This document shows positions 9,041 to 18,452 of a stretch of DNA of 64,000 nt, in pieces (positions within the stretch are counted from its first letter, which is position 1; every line of letters starts with the position of its first letter). The notes under the pieces were generated by a model, which worked only from the letters and a program-made list of their open reading frames with translations, did no database searches and was not told the DNA's origin. The position numbers were made by a program, and so were the translations under genes. The stretch is from Streptomyces sp. AC558_RSS880 (GTDB taxonomy: Bacteria; Actinomycetota; Actinomycetes; Streptomycetales; Streptomycetaceae), in the NCBI RefSeq assembly GCF_019049255.1, contig NZ_JAGMUJ010000003.1, positions 175,381 through 239,380 of the forward strand. The letters run 5' to 3'.

Positions 9041-10003
9041 TTGTGGGCCGCACCTCAACTCGGCCGCAAGGCAAGGCCATTCCAGGTAATCGGGGTATTC
9101 GACTTGAAGATCGACATCCAGGGCATCCGTCTGCGCAGAGCCGTCGGCGTCGCCGTGACCACCGGCGCCGTGCTCGCCTCCGGTGCCCTCTACGCGGCGC
9201 CCGCGCAGGCCGCCGCCGCACCCACGATCGTCGCCAAGGGCGGCTACGTGATGAACAACGCGAACGGCAAGTCGCTGTACACGAAGGCGGCGGACACGCG
9301 CCGTTCGACCGGCTCGACGACGAAGATCATGACCGCGAAGGTCGTGCTCGCGCAGAAGAACTTGAACCTGGACGCCAAGGTCACGATCCAGATGGCGTAC
9401 AGCGACTACATCGTGAAGAACAACGCCTCGTCGGCGCGGCTGATCGTCGGCGACAAGGTCACCGTGCGCCAGCTGCTGTACGGGCTGATGCTGCCGTCCG
9501 GCTGCGACGCGGCGTACGCGCTGGCGGACAAGTTCGGTTCGGGCACGACGCGTTCGGCCCGTGTGAAGTCGTTCATCGGCAAGATGAACTCCGAGGCGAA
9601 GAAGCTGGGCCTGAAGAACACCCACTTCGACTCCTTCGACGGCATCGGGAAGGGCAAGAACTACTCGACGCCGCGCGATCTGACGAAGATCGCGAGCAGC
9701 GCGATGAAGAGCTCCACGTTCCGCTCGATCGTGAAGACGAAGAAGTACACGGCGAAGACGAAGACCAAGACGGGCAGCACCCGCACGATGGCGCCGTGGA
9801 CCAACACCAACACGCTGCTCAGCAGCTACAGCGGCACGATCGGCGTGAAGACCGGCTCGGGCCCGGAGGCCAAGTACTGCCTGGTCTTCGCCGCGACCCG
9901 CAACGGCAAGACGGTCATCGGCACGGTCCTCGCCTCGTCGTCGTCCGCCCAGCGCGAGAAGGACGCCAAGAAGCTCCTGGGCTACGGCTTCGGCAAGATC
10001 TGA
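9041..10003 (+). CDS. Serine-type DD-peptidase/transpeptidase (Streptomyces K15 PBP type)
   Basis: This exported low-molecular-weight penicillin-binding protein trims or cross-links peptidoglycan stem peptides. Using TTG 9041 (AGGAG at 9027-9031, 9-base spacing) it has 320 residues. A later TTG at 9104 would also leave the full signal sequence: basic RLRR, hydrophobic core, and cleavage after AAPAQA. Active-site motifs are S92-T-T-K95 (SxxK), S153-G-C155 in place of the usual SxN, and K270-T-G. The SGC motif is the known hallmark of the Streptomyces K15 DD-transpeptidase. Domain length also matches K15. A terminator hairpin follows. The family is secure and the start codon is uncertain. Confidence 0.93.
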   Translation: MWAAPQLGRKARPFQVIGVFDLKIDIQGIRLRRAVGVAVTTGAVLASGALYAAPAQAAAAPTIVAKGGYVMNNANGKSLYTKAADTRRSTGSTTKIMTAKVVLAQKNLNLDAKVTIQMAYSDYIVKNNASSARLIVGDKVTVRQLLYGLMLPSGCDAAYALADKFGSGTTRSARVKSFIGKMNSEAKKLGLKNTHFDSFDGIGKGKNYSTPRDLTKIASSAMKSSTFRSIVKTKKYTAKTKTKTGSTRTMAPWTNTNTLLSSYSGTIGVKTGSGPEAKYCLVFAATRNGKTVIGTVLASSSSAQREKDAKKLLGYGFGKI

Positions 10004-10025
10004 CCCACACGAACACACGCACGCA

Positions 10026-10051
10026 GGGGCTCACCGATACCGGTGGGCCCC
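10026..10051 (+). terminator. Hairpin terminator after DD-peptidase
   Basis: An 11-bp stem (10026-10036 with 10041-10051, one G-U pair) and a 4-nt loop lie 22 bases after the stop. Confidence 0.65.
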
Positions 10052-10094
10052 TTCCGCATGCGGCCGGACCTGACGAACTCGACCTCGGTCTTCG

Positions 10095-10598
10095 TCAGGG
10101 CGTCGGAACCTGACGGGCGCGTTCCTGGTGGCGGCGGGCCTTGAGGCGATTGCCGCAGGTCCTCATCGAGCACCAGCGGGCGGTGTTGGCGCGGCTGCGG
10201 TCGAGGAGGAAGAGGCGGCACTCGTCGTTGCCGCAGGGGCGCAGTCGACCGGGCCTGCGTTCCCGGACGTCGTACCAGGCGAGCACCAGCTCCACCGCGA
10301 GCAGCCGCTCGGGCGGCACTTCGAGACGCCACCGCAGACCCGACTCACCGACCTCGGGAACCCGGTGCACGCCGGCCAGTATGCCCTGCAGTTCCGCCTC
10401 GGGCACGGTGCCGCGGGTGGCGGTCTGGAGCACATCCCTCGCCGTCCGCAGCCGGTCGATCGCCGCTGCGTCGCCGAGGCCGCCATGCCCCTCGGCCCAC
10501 CGCCGCAGCACGGCGTCATCGGCCCACAGATCCTGTGGTCGGCCGTCCACCACCGGGGTGCTGTTCAGCGCCTCCAGCAGCGCTCCCTCGTCGATCAT
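10095..10598 (-). CDS. CGNR zinc-finger protein with ABATE-like domain (putative regulator)
   Basis: The 167-residue protein ends in a CGNR zinc finger: CGNDECRLFLLDRSRANTAR, then WCSMRTCGNRLKARRH, giving four Cys and the signature CGN-R. The N-terminal part matches the stress-associated ABATE domain that normally precedes this finger. Such proteins are presumed DNA-binding regulators, but few have been studied. ATG 10598 has GGAGGT spaced 8 bases in front. It is divergent from the alpha/beta hydrolase across a 107-base gap holding a paired inverted repeat, so autoregulation plus control of the hydrolase is likely (inference). Confidence 0.88.
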   Translation of the reverse strand: MIDEGALLEALNSTPVVDGRPQDLWADDAVLRRWAEGHGGLGDAAAIDRLRTARDVLQTATRGTVPEAELQGILAGVHRVPEVGESGLRWRLEVPPERLLAVELVLAWYDVRERRPGRLRPCGNDECRLFLLDRSRANTARWCSMRTCGNRLKARRHQERARQVPTP

Positions 10599-10634
10599 GT
10601 CCACCCACCTCCCCACCTAACCCCATCCAAACAC

Positions 10635-10640
10635 TTGACA
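10635..10640 (+). promoter_or_regulatory. Candidate -35 box (TTGACA) for the alpha/beta hydrolase
   Basis: A consensus TTGACA lies 66 bases before GTG 10706 and touches the first operator-like arm. The -10 position about 17 bases downstream (TCCACT) is poor, so the assignment is tentative. Confidence 0.35.
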
Positions 10641-10679
10641 GGTTACCTCGCATCCGGTCCACTGAAGGCACAGGTAACC
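10640..10679. promoter_or_regulatory. Paired operator-like inverted repeat in the divergent CGNR/hydrolase promoter
   Basis: AGGTTACCT (10640-10648) is itself an odd-length palindrome. Its first eight-base core GGTTACCT is the exact reverse complement of AGGTAACC at 10672-10679. The two arms are about 31 bp apart centre to centre, close to three helical turns. This suits two regulator dimers on one DNA face. The divergent CGNR protein is the obvious candidate binder. Confidence 0.5.
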
Positions 10680-10705
10680 ATCAAAAGCCCTTTGGGGGGT
10701 TAGAA

Positions 10706-11587
10706 GTGATCGAGATCCGTCACCACTACGCCACCGTGCGCGGACACCGCGTCTTCTACCGGGAGGCCGGCCCCGCCGACGCACCGGCTCTGGTACTCCT
10801 GCACGGATTCCCCACCAGCTCGCGCATGTTCCGCCGACTGATCCCGGAACTCGCCGACCGGTTCCGCGTCATCGCCCCCGACCACCTCGGCTTCGGCCAC
10901 TCCGACACCCCGCCCGCCGACACGTTCCGGTACACCTTCGACGCGCTCACCGACATCACGGAGGAACTCCTGGCCGGGCTCGGTGTCACCAGCTACGCCG
11001 TGTACGTACAGGACTACGGCGCTCCCATCGGGTGGCGGCTCGCGCTGCGCGACCCGGAGGCGGTCACCGCGGTGATCACCCAGAGCGGCAACGCCTACGA
11101 GGACGGCTTCGTCCCCGAGTTCTGGGCACCGGTGTGGGCCTACGCGAACGCCCCGGGGCCCGAGACGGAGCCGGCGGTCCGCACCGCCCTCGACCTGGAC
11201 GCCATCCGCTGGCAGTACCTCCACGGGGTGGACCGCCCCGAACTGGTCGACCCCGACACCTGGACGGCCGACCACCGTGACGTCAACCGCCCCGGCAACG
11301 ACCTCATACAGCTCGCCCTCGTCCGTGACTACGCCACCAACCGCCCCCTCTACCCGCGGCTGCACGCGTACTTCCGGAAGAGCCGTGTCCCGCTCCTGGC
11401 CGTATGGGGAGCCGAGGACCTCATCTTCGGCCCCGACGGCGCGCGCGCCTTCGCGCGGGACCTGCCGGACGCCGAGATCCACCTGGTGCCCGGAGGCGGC
11501 CACTTCCTGCTCGAGAGCCACCTGGAGAGCACGGTCGGCCGCATCCGGGACTTCCTGACCCGTACGCTGCCGACGGTCCGGCCGTGA
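10706..11587 (+). CDS. Alpha/beta hydrolase (haloalkane dehalogenase/epoxide hydrolase-like)
   Basis: The 293-residue protein carries the full catalytic set of the Asp-nucleophile branch of alpha/beta hydrolases. It has the oxyanion loop LHGFPTSS, the nucleophile elbow VQDYGAPIG with Asp instead of Ser, an acid in WGAEDLIFGP and a His in PGGGHFLLES. These features fit haloalkane dehalogenases, epoxide hydrolases or fluoroacetate dehalogenase-like enzymes; without the halide-binding Trp/Asn pair verified, the substrate stays open. GTG 10706 is chosen because it starts at the conserved region and lies just after the divergent control region; the frame upstream runs through that region and is unlikely to be translated. 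Confidence 0.88.
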   Translation: MIEIRHHYATVRGHRVFYREAGPADAPALVLLHGFPTSSRMFRRLIPELADRFRVIAPDHLGFGHSDTPPADTFRYTFDALTDITEELLAGLGVTSYAVYVQDYGAPIGWRLALRDPEAVTAVITQSGNAYEDGFVPEFWAPVWAYANAPGPETEPAVRTALDLDAIRWQYLHGVDRPELVDPDTWTADHRDVNRPGNDLIQLALVRDYATNRPLYPRLHAYFRKSRVPLLAVWGAEDLIFGPDGARAFARDLPDAEIHLVPGGGHFLLESHLESTVGRIRDFLTRTLPTVRP

Positions 11588-11719
11588 CGTAGCACCATGC
11601 ACACTCCCGCCGGCCGGTACAGCGGTATCGATCATGTTCGCTCGCAGTCGTGAACATCCCTGAACCGGCTGGCATATTCATTCCGCCCCGCTCTACGTTC
11701 CGCAGCGGAGGTGGTTCAC

Positions 11720-12718
11720 ATGAAAGAACCCAGCAAGCGACAGAACTCTGCCGAGCAGCACGAGGCGATCGACGTCAGCGATTTCGTCTACGCGGCCACC
11801 GGTGCCCGGGTGCGGAGGCTGACCATGCCGGACGGAACGCACTGGTTCCCGGCGGTGGACGTCTGCAAGGAACTCGGCCACACCAACTCTCGGCAGGCGC
11901 TCTCAGACCATGTTCCCGACGAGCACCGAGAGTGTATCGAGACCGTAAGCAGGGCTTACGGTCTCAGCATTCCCGCAGGTAGAGAGTGGCGTCGAGACTT
12001 GCAGGTCATCTCTCTCCAAGGTCTCGTCCTCCTCGTCAACGCCTGCACCAAACCGGCCTGCGCCCCTTTCAAGCAGTGGGTCGCCGAAGTGATCGAGACC
12101 GTTCAGCGGGAGGGTTCCTACTCTCTCGACGAGGCCGAGGTGCAGTCCGCCGAACCCGGCGCCCCCATCGCCTACGCCATGCCGGAGCAGGTCGCCGAGG
12201 CCATCGTCCGGCTGGAAGCGCACAACCTTCGGTTGGACGAGGAACTCGCCGACGGGCAACGTGAATCGATCGCGTTGCAAAAGGAGACATTGGCCATGCA
12301 GAGGGAGATGCTCGCCACGCAACAGGCGACCCTCGCCGTGCAGCAGGCCACCCTCGCCGTACAACAGGCCATGGTCCGGGCGATGGAGCGCATCGCGGAC
12401 CGGTTCGACACCCTCGTCCTCGAGCGTCGGCCGCCCAAGGTCCTCCCCACCGCGCAGCCCACCACCGAGTCGGTGCTGGCCGACTGGAGGCATCGGCTGT
12501 CCGTGACGGAGGACGTGTGGGCGGTGGCCGTGGTGATCGCGCCGGTGCTCGTCGAGAAGGGTGAGCTGCGCGAGCCGCTGGAGTCGATCGCCGCCCGTAC
12601 GGGGCTTTCCGTGCGGCGCGTCAACGAGTGCCTCCGGCTGCTGCGCAAGCACGCCTGCATTCGCTCGCGGGGCGGGGACGAGGACGGGGCTCCGGTGTAC
12701 GTGCTCCACCAGGTCTGA
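11720..12718 (+). CDS. BRO-N domain protein (phage antirepressor-like)
   Basis: The 332-residue protein begins with a BRO-N DNA-binding domain (TMPDGTHWFPAVDVCKELGH then NSRQALSDHVPDEH, residues about 15-130). A long coiled coil follows (about 160-230) built partly from a 7-residue repeat LAxQQAT. It ends with a helical, winged-helix-like region (GLSVRRVNECLRLLRKHACI). BRO-N proteins occur in phages and baculoviruses and in actinobacterial chromosomes as regulators of unknown targets. ATG 11720 has GGAGG at 11707-11711. AT content is visibly higher than in neighbours, and a 12-bp perfect palindrome sits inside the gene. No other phage gene is nearby, so this is a lone, probably transferred, regulator. 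Confidence 0.85.
   Translation: MKEPSKRQNSAEQHEAIDVSDFVYAATGARVRRLTMPDGTHWFPAVDVCKELGHTNSRQALSDHVPDEHRECIETVSRAYGLSIPAGREWRRDLQVISLQGLVLLVNACTKPACAPFKQWVAEVIETVQREGSYSLDEAEVQSAEPGAPIAYAMPEQVAEAIVRLEAHNLRLDEELADGQRESIALQKETLAMQREMLATQQATLAVQQATLAVQQAMVRAMERIADRFDTLVLERRPPKVLPTAQPTTESVLADWRHRLSVTEDVWAVAVVIAPVLVEKGELREPLESIAARTGLSVRRVNECLRLLRKHACIRSRGGDEDGAPVYVLHQV
11939..11965. repeat. Perfect 12-bp inverted repeat inside the BRO-N gene
   Basis: GAGACCGTAAGC (11939-11950) and GCTTACGGTCTC (11954-11965) are exact reverse complements separated by AGG. The segment encodes ETVSRAYGLS of the BRO-N region. Confidence 0.9.
12311..12373 (+). repeat. Three 21-bp tandem units coding coiled-coil heptads
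   Basis: Units at 12311-12331, 12332-12352 and 12353-12373 share CTCGCCryrCArCAGGC and encode three LA(T/V)QQA(T/M) heptads of the BRO-N protein. Unit-number change would alter coiled-coil length without a frameshift. Confidence 0.85.
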
Positions 12719-12734
12719 GCGGACCGGCACAGCA

Positions 12735-12771
12735 GGAGGGGCGTCGCAATCCGAAGTTGCGGCGCCCCTCC
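12735..12771. terminator. Bidirectional hairpin terminator
   Basis: A 15-bp stem with one G-U pair (12735-12749 with 12757-12771) and a 7-nt loop lies between the convergent BRO-N gene and the E2 gene. It starts 17 bases after the former and 28 bases beyond the latter's stop. Confidence 0.75.
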
Positions 12772-12798
12772 CGTGATGAACCTAGCGGTTCGTGGGCG

Positions 12799-14202
12799 TC
12801 ACGCCCAGCTGATCAGCCGCTTCGGCTGCTCCAGGATCGCCGCCACGTCGGCCAGGACCTTGGAGCCCAGCTCGCCGTCGACCAGGCGGTGGTCGAAGGA
12901 GAGGGCCAGGGTGGTGACCTGACGGGGCTTCACCTTGCCCTTGTGGACCCACGGCTGGAGCTTGATCGCGCCGACCGCGAGGATCGCGGACTCGCCGGGG
13001 TTGAGGATCGGCGTGCCCGTGTCGACGCCGAAGACGCCGACGTTGGTGATCGTGACCGTGCCCGCCTGCATCGCGGACGGCGAGGTCTTGCCCTCGCGCG
13101 CCGTGGACACCAGTTCACCCAGGGACTCGGCCAGCTGCGGCAGCGTCTTGGCGTGGGCGTCCTTGATGTTCGGGACGATCAGACCGCGCGGGGTGGCCGC
13201 CGCGATGCCCAGGTTGACGTAGTGCTTGACCACGATCTCCTGGGCCGCCTCGTCCCAGGAGGCGTTGATCTCCGGGTTGCGCCTGATCGCGACCAGCAGG
13301 GCCTTGGCGATCAGCAGCAGGGGGTTCACGCGCAGGCCCGTGAACTCCTTGTCCTGCTTGAGCTCCTCGACCAGCTTCATCGTGCGCGTCACGTCCACCG
13401 TCACGAACTCCGTGACGTGCGGCGCCGTGAACGCCGAGCCGACCATCGCCGCCGCCGTGGCCTTGCGGACCCCCTTGATGGGGACGCGGGTCTCGCGGGC
13501 GGTGTCGTACGACACCGGGGCCGCGGGGGCGGCAACCGGTACGGCGGCAGCCGGGACGGCCTCCTGCGGAGCCGGAGGCGCCACCGCCGCGTGGACGTCC
13601 TCGCGGGTGATGATGCCGTCCGGGCCGGTCGGGGTGACCGTCGTCAGGTCGACGCCCAGGTCCTTCGCCAGCTTGCGCACCGGGGGCTTCGCCAGGGGGC
13701 GGGCGTCGCCCGCGACGGGGGCCGGGGCCGGCGCGTGCCCGTTCAGCTCCTGCTGGACCGCTGCCGCCGCCTGCCGGGCCGCGGTGTCCGGGGCCGCCTG
13801 CTTGCGGGGGCGGCGGCGCGTCGAGGACGTCGCCACGCCGTAGCCGACCAGGACCGGCTGGCGGGCCGCCGGCTGCTCCTCGGGTTCCGCGGGCTCCTCG
13901 GCGGGGGCGGGCGCCTCCTCCTGTGCCTCCGGCGCCGCGCCGCCCGCGACGTCCACCGCGATGATGGACGTGCCCACGTCGACCGTGGTGCCCTCGGGGA
14001 AGTGCAGCGCGCGGACCACACCGTCGTAGGGGATGGGCAGCTCGACGGCCGCCTTCGCCGTCTCGACCTCGCAGACCACCTGGCCGTCGGTGACCGTGTC
14101 ACCCGGCTGGACGTACCACTTGAGGATCTCGGCCTCGGTGAGGCCCTCGCCCACGTCCGGCATCTTGAACTCGCGTACGGACGCGTTCGTCATCGTCGTC
14201 AC
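12799..14202 (-). CDS. bkdC: Dihydrolipoamide acyltransferase, E2 of branched-chain 2-oxoacid dehydrogenase (copy 1)
   Basis: The 467-residue core subunit moves the acyl group from E1 to CoA. It has a lipoyl domain (residues about 10-86) with the lipoylated Lys50 in VETAKAAVEL and a long Ala/Pro/Glu linker. A peripheral subunit-binding domain follows around PPVRKLAKDLGVDLTTVTPT, and then the catalytic domain, whose active site is H438-R-L-V-D442-G. It is the third gene of the minus-strand E1alpha-E1beta-E2 operon, 11 bases after E1beta. GTG 14202 and ATG 14193 are both possible starts; GGGAGAGGG sits just before the GTG. In Streptomyces these complexes supply branched acyl-CoA starters for fatty acids and polyketides (family knowledge). 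E3 is not encoded here. Confidence 0.93.
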   Translation of the reverse strand: MTTMTNASVREFKMPDVGEGLTEAEILKWYVQPGDTVTDGQVVCEVETAKAAVELPIPYDGVVRALHFPEGTTVDVGTSIIAVDVAGGAAPEAQEEAPAPAEEPAEPEEQPAARQPVLVGYGVATSSTRRRPRKQAAPDTAARQAAAAVQQELNGHAPAPAPVAGDARPLAKPPVRKLAKDLGVDLTTVTPTGPDGIITREDVHAAVAPPAPQEAVPAAAVPVAAPAAPVSYDTARETRVPIKGVRKATAAAMVGSAFTAPHVTEFVTVDVTRTMKLVEELKQDKEFTGLRVNPLLLIAKALLVAIRRNPEINASWDEAAQEIVVKHYVNLGIAAATPRGLIVPNIKDAHAKTLPQLAESLGELVSTAREGKTSPSAMQAGTVTITNVGVFGVDTGTPILNPGESAILAVGAIKLQPWVHKGKVKPRQVTTLALSFDHRLVDGELGSKVLADVAAILEQPKRLISWA

Positions 14203-14213
14203 GACCCTCTCCC

Positions 14214-15206
14214 TCAGTACGCCAGCGAGCGGTCGACGGCGTCCAGCACCCGGTCCAGGTCCGGGAGGTAGGACTCCTCCAGGCGGGCCGGCGGGTACGG
14301 GGCGTGGTAGCCGCCCACCCGCAGCACCGGGGCCTCCAGGTGGTAGAAGCAGCGCTCCGTGATCCGCGCGGCGATCTCCGCGCCGGAACCGAAGAACACC
14401 GGTGCCTCGTGGACGACGACCAGGCGGCGCGTCTTCTCCACCGACGCCTGGATCGAGTCGAAGTCGATCGGGGAGACCGAGCGCAGGTCCAGCACCTCCA
14501 GGGAGCGGCCCTCCTCGGCCGCCGCACCGGCGACCTCCTGGCAGAGCTTCACCATCGGGCCGTACGCCGCGAGGGTGAGGTCCGTGCCCTCGCGCACCAC
14601 ACGCGCGGTGTGCAGCGGGCCCGGAATCGCCTCGGTGTCGACCTCGGCTTTGTCCCAGTAGCGCCGCTTGGGCTCGAAGAAGATCACCGGGTCGTCGCTC
14701 TGGATGGCCTGCTGCATCATCCAGTACGCGTCCGACGCGTTCGACGGGGAGACCACCTTCAGGCCCGCCACGTGCGCGAACAGCGACTCCGGGGACTCGG
14801 AGTGGTGTTCCACCGCGCCGATGCCGCCGCCGTAGGGGATGCGCACGACGACGGGGAGCTTGACCTTGCCCAGCGAGCGGGCGTGCATCTTCGCGAGCTG
14901 CGTGACGATCTGGTCGTACGCCGGGAAGACGAAGCCGTCGAACTGGATCTCCACCACCGGCCGGTAGCCGCGCAGGGCCAGGCCGATCGCCGTACCGACG
15001 ATGCCCGACTCGGCGAGCGGGGTGTCGATGACGCGGCTCTCGCCGAAGTCCTTCTGCAGCCCGTCCGTCACCCGGAACACGCCGCCGAGCTTGCCGACGT
15101 CCTCGCCCATGACGAGGACCTTGGGGTCCGTGTCCAGGGCGTGCCGCAGCGACTCGTTGATCGCCTTGGCCAGGGCCATGTTCTTGGATGTCACGGTCTC
15201 CGCCAT
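14214..15206 (-). CDS. bkdB: 2-oxoacid dehydrogenase E1 beta subunit (copy 1)
   Basis: The 330-residue protein is the beta half of the thiamine-diphosphate-dependent E1. It shows the conserved opening LVMGEDVGKLGGVFRVTDGL, the TPLAESGIVGTAIGLAL segment, the metal/ThDP-proximal IPYGGGIGAVEHHSES and the C-terminal swivel domain (VLDLRSVSPIDFDSI). It acts with E1alpha in an alpha2beta2 tetramer to decarboxylate branched 2-oxoacids. ATG 15206 lies one base after the E1alpha stop, so translation is coupled. Spacing to E2 is 11 bases. Assignment as branched-chain rather than pyruvate type rests on the two-subunit E1 organisation and neighbours. Confidence 0.93.
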   Translation of the reverse strand: MAETVTSKNMALAKAINESLRHALDTDPKVLVMGEDVGKLGGVFRVTDGLQKDFGESRVIDTPLAESGIVGTAIGLALRGYRPVVEIQFDGFVFPAYDQIVTQLAKMHARSLGKVKLPVVVRIPYGGGIGAVEHHSESPESLFAHVAGLKVVSPSNASDAYWMMQQAIQSDDPVIFFEPKRRYWDKAEVDTEAIPGPLHTARVVREGTDLTLAAYGPMVKLCQEVAGAAAEEGRSLEVLDLRSVSPIDFDSIQASVEKTRRLVVVHEAPVFFGSGAEIAARITERCFYHLEAPVLRVGGYHAPYPPARLEESYLPDLDRVLDAVDRSLAY

Positions 15207-15207
15207 G

Positions 15208-16434
15208 TCACTTACCCCCGTCCTCGTCCGCGAACGACGCCTGGTACGCGGCGAACTGCGCACGCTCCTCGTCCACGAGCGCGTGTCCGTCCGCGTACAC
15301 GTTCTCGAAGATGGCGAAGTGGTCCGGGTCCGGCATGGCACGGACCGCTTCGCGCACTCGTTTGCCCAACGCCTCGCTCTCGGTCTCCAGTTCCGCGAAG
15401 AATCCCTCGTCCGCGTGGTTTGAGGCTTCGAGGTAGCGGCGAAGACGGAGGATCGGGTCCTTGGCCTCCCAGGCCAGGCGCTCCTCGTCGCCCCGGTAGC
15501 GGGTCGGGTCGTCGGAGGTGGTGTGCGCGCCCATGCGGTACGTGAACGCCTCGACCAGCGTCGGGCCCTCACCGGCGCGCGCCCGCTCCAGGGCCCACTT
15601 GGTGACGGCCAGGTTCGCCAGCACGTCGTTGCCGTCCACGCGGACGCCCGGGAAGCCGAAGCCCTGCGCGCGCTGGTACAGCGGCACCCGGGACTGCTTC
15701 TCGGTCGGCTCGGAGATCGCCCACTGGTTGTTCTGGCAGAAGAACACCACCGGGGCGTTGTAGACCGCGGAGAAGGTGAAGGCCTCGGCCACGTCGCCCT
15801 GGCTGGACGCGCCGTCGCCGAAGTAGGCGATGACCGCGCTGTCCGCGCCGTCCTTGGCGACGCCCATCGCGTAGCCCGTGGCGTGCAGGGCCTGCGAGCC
15901 GATGACGATCGTGTACAGGTGGAAGTTGTTGCCGTTCGGGTCCCAGCCGCCGTTGTTCACGCCGCGGAACATGCCGAGCAGGTTGGTCGGGTCCACCCCG
16001 CGGCACCACGCGACGCCGTGCTCGCGGTAGGTGGGGAAGACGTAGTCGTCGTCGCGCAGCGCCCGGCCGGAGCCGATCTGCGCCGCCTCCTGACCGAGCA
16101 GCGAGGCCCACAGGCCCAGCTCGCCCTGGCGCTGCAGGGAGGTGGCCTCGGCGTCGAAGCGGCGGGTGAGCACCATGTCGCGGTACAGGCCGCGCAGGTC
16201 GTCGGCGGTGACGTCGGCGACGTACTGGTCGAACTCGGCGTTCTTGACGCGCTTGCCCTCGGGCGTCAGCAGCTGGACGAGGGCGGGCTCGGCGCTCTTC
16301 CCGGCGCCGGTGGCCTTCTTGGTGGCACCGGCGGCCTTCTTGGTGGTGCTGGTGGTGCGCTTGGTGCCGGTGGTGCCGGCCTTCGTTCCGGCGCTGCGTC
16401 GCGGTGTGCGCGCGGCAGTGCTCTCCACGGTCAC
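15208..16434 (-). CDS. bkdA: 2-oxoacid dehydrogenase E1 alpha subunit (copy 1) with basic N-terminal extension
   Basis: The 408-residue protein is the ThDP-binding E1 alpha subunit. The ThDP/Mg motif GDGASSQGDVAEAFTFSAVYNAP VVFFCQNN is plain, as are YREHGVAW and the phosphorylation-loop-like region YRMGAHTTSDDPTRYR. Unusual is an extension of about 50 residues rich in Lys, Thr, Ala and Gly (TKRTTSTTKKAAGATKKATG) before the catalytic domain, resembling histone-H1-like tails. GTG 16434 has GGAGGA 7 bases upstream. It is the first gene of the operon; a 380-base gap holding an AT-rich palindrome precedes it. Confidence 0.93.
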   Translation of the reverse strand: MTVESTAARTPRRSAGTKAGTTGTKRTTSTTKKAAGATKKATGAGKSAEPALVQLLTPEGKRVKNAEFDQYVADVTADDLRGLYRDMVLTRRFDAEATSLQRQGELGLWASLLGQEAAQIGSGRALRDDDYVFPTYREHGVAWCRGVDPTNLLGMFRGVNNGGWDPNGNNFHLYTIVIGSQALHATGYAMGVAKDGADSAVIAYFGDGASSQGDVAEAFTFSAVYNAPVVFFCQNNQWAISEPTEKQSRVPLYQRAQGFGFPGVRVDGNDVLANLAVTKWALERARAGEGPTLVEAFTYRMGAHTTSDDPTRYRGDEERLAWEAKDPILRLRRYLEASNHADEGFFAELETESEALGKRVREAVRAMPDPDHFAIFENVYADGHALVDEERAQFAAYQASFADEDGGK

Positions 16435-16814
16435 GTGTGCTCCTCCGTCGGTCCGGCCCCCGGGGTTGCCGGTAGGCCAGTGCGGCTCACCTGTTCTCGA
16501 CCACCGGGCACGGGGTGGGTGCCACTCGGCCGGGAACAGGCGTGACAGGTGCCCCGGCGAGCGCCCTGCAAGAGGCACGTTACCCAGTGCTCCACATCTC
16601 TGTGAAACCTCTCTGACCTGCGATTTTGCTTGGATTTCCAAGTAAATCGGGGAAGGTCTCGAAGGCGCGCTGGTCACAGCCTCGCAGGAGGCCGGAGCAA
16701 CGGCACGTTATCCCGGCCACCCCGGGCACGGGAAGGGTCGAGTTTCGTGTCCGGGAGTGGTACACCGCGCGGGGTGAGCAGGGGTGCGGCCGGTGCGACC
16801 GGAGCGACCGGGGG
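16435..16814. other. 380-base intergenic region with bkd copy 1 promoter
   Basis: No coding potential is convincing here. The region contains the AT-rich palindrome at 16621-16649 about 190 bases before the E1alpha start and otherwise ordinary GC-rich sequence. It also holds the downstream end of the minus-strand kinase gene's neighbourhood; I see no clear terminator for that kinase. Confidence 0.6.
16621..16649. promoter_or_regulatory. AT-rich nested palindrome, candidate operator of bkd copy 1
   Basis: CTTGGA-TT-TCCAAG (16629-16642) is flanked by CGATTT (16621-16626) and its exact complement AAATCG (16644-16649). The block is far more AT-rich than its surroundings. Lrp/AsnC-type regulators prefer such sites, and one is encoded beside the second bkd operon. 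Confidence 0.5.

Positions 16815-18452
<1,638 letters not shown>

Noticed and set aside
11634..11657. ATGTTC...GAACAT before the BRO-N gene as a LexA box
   Set aside because: The 12-base spacer is too long for an SOS box and the arms are only six bases.
11588..12718. Prophage remnant
   Set aside because: Only the BRO-N protein is phage-like; no integrase, structural or replication genes are nearby.
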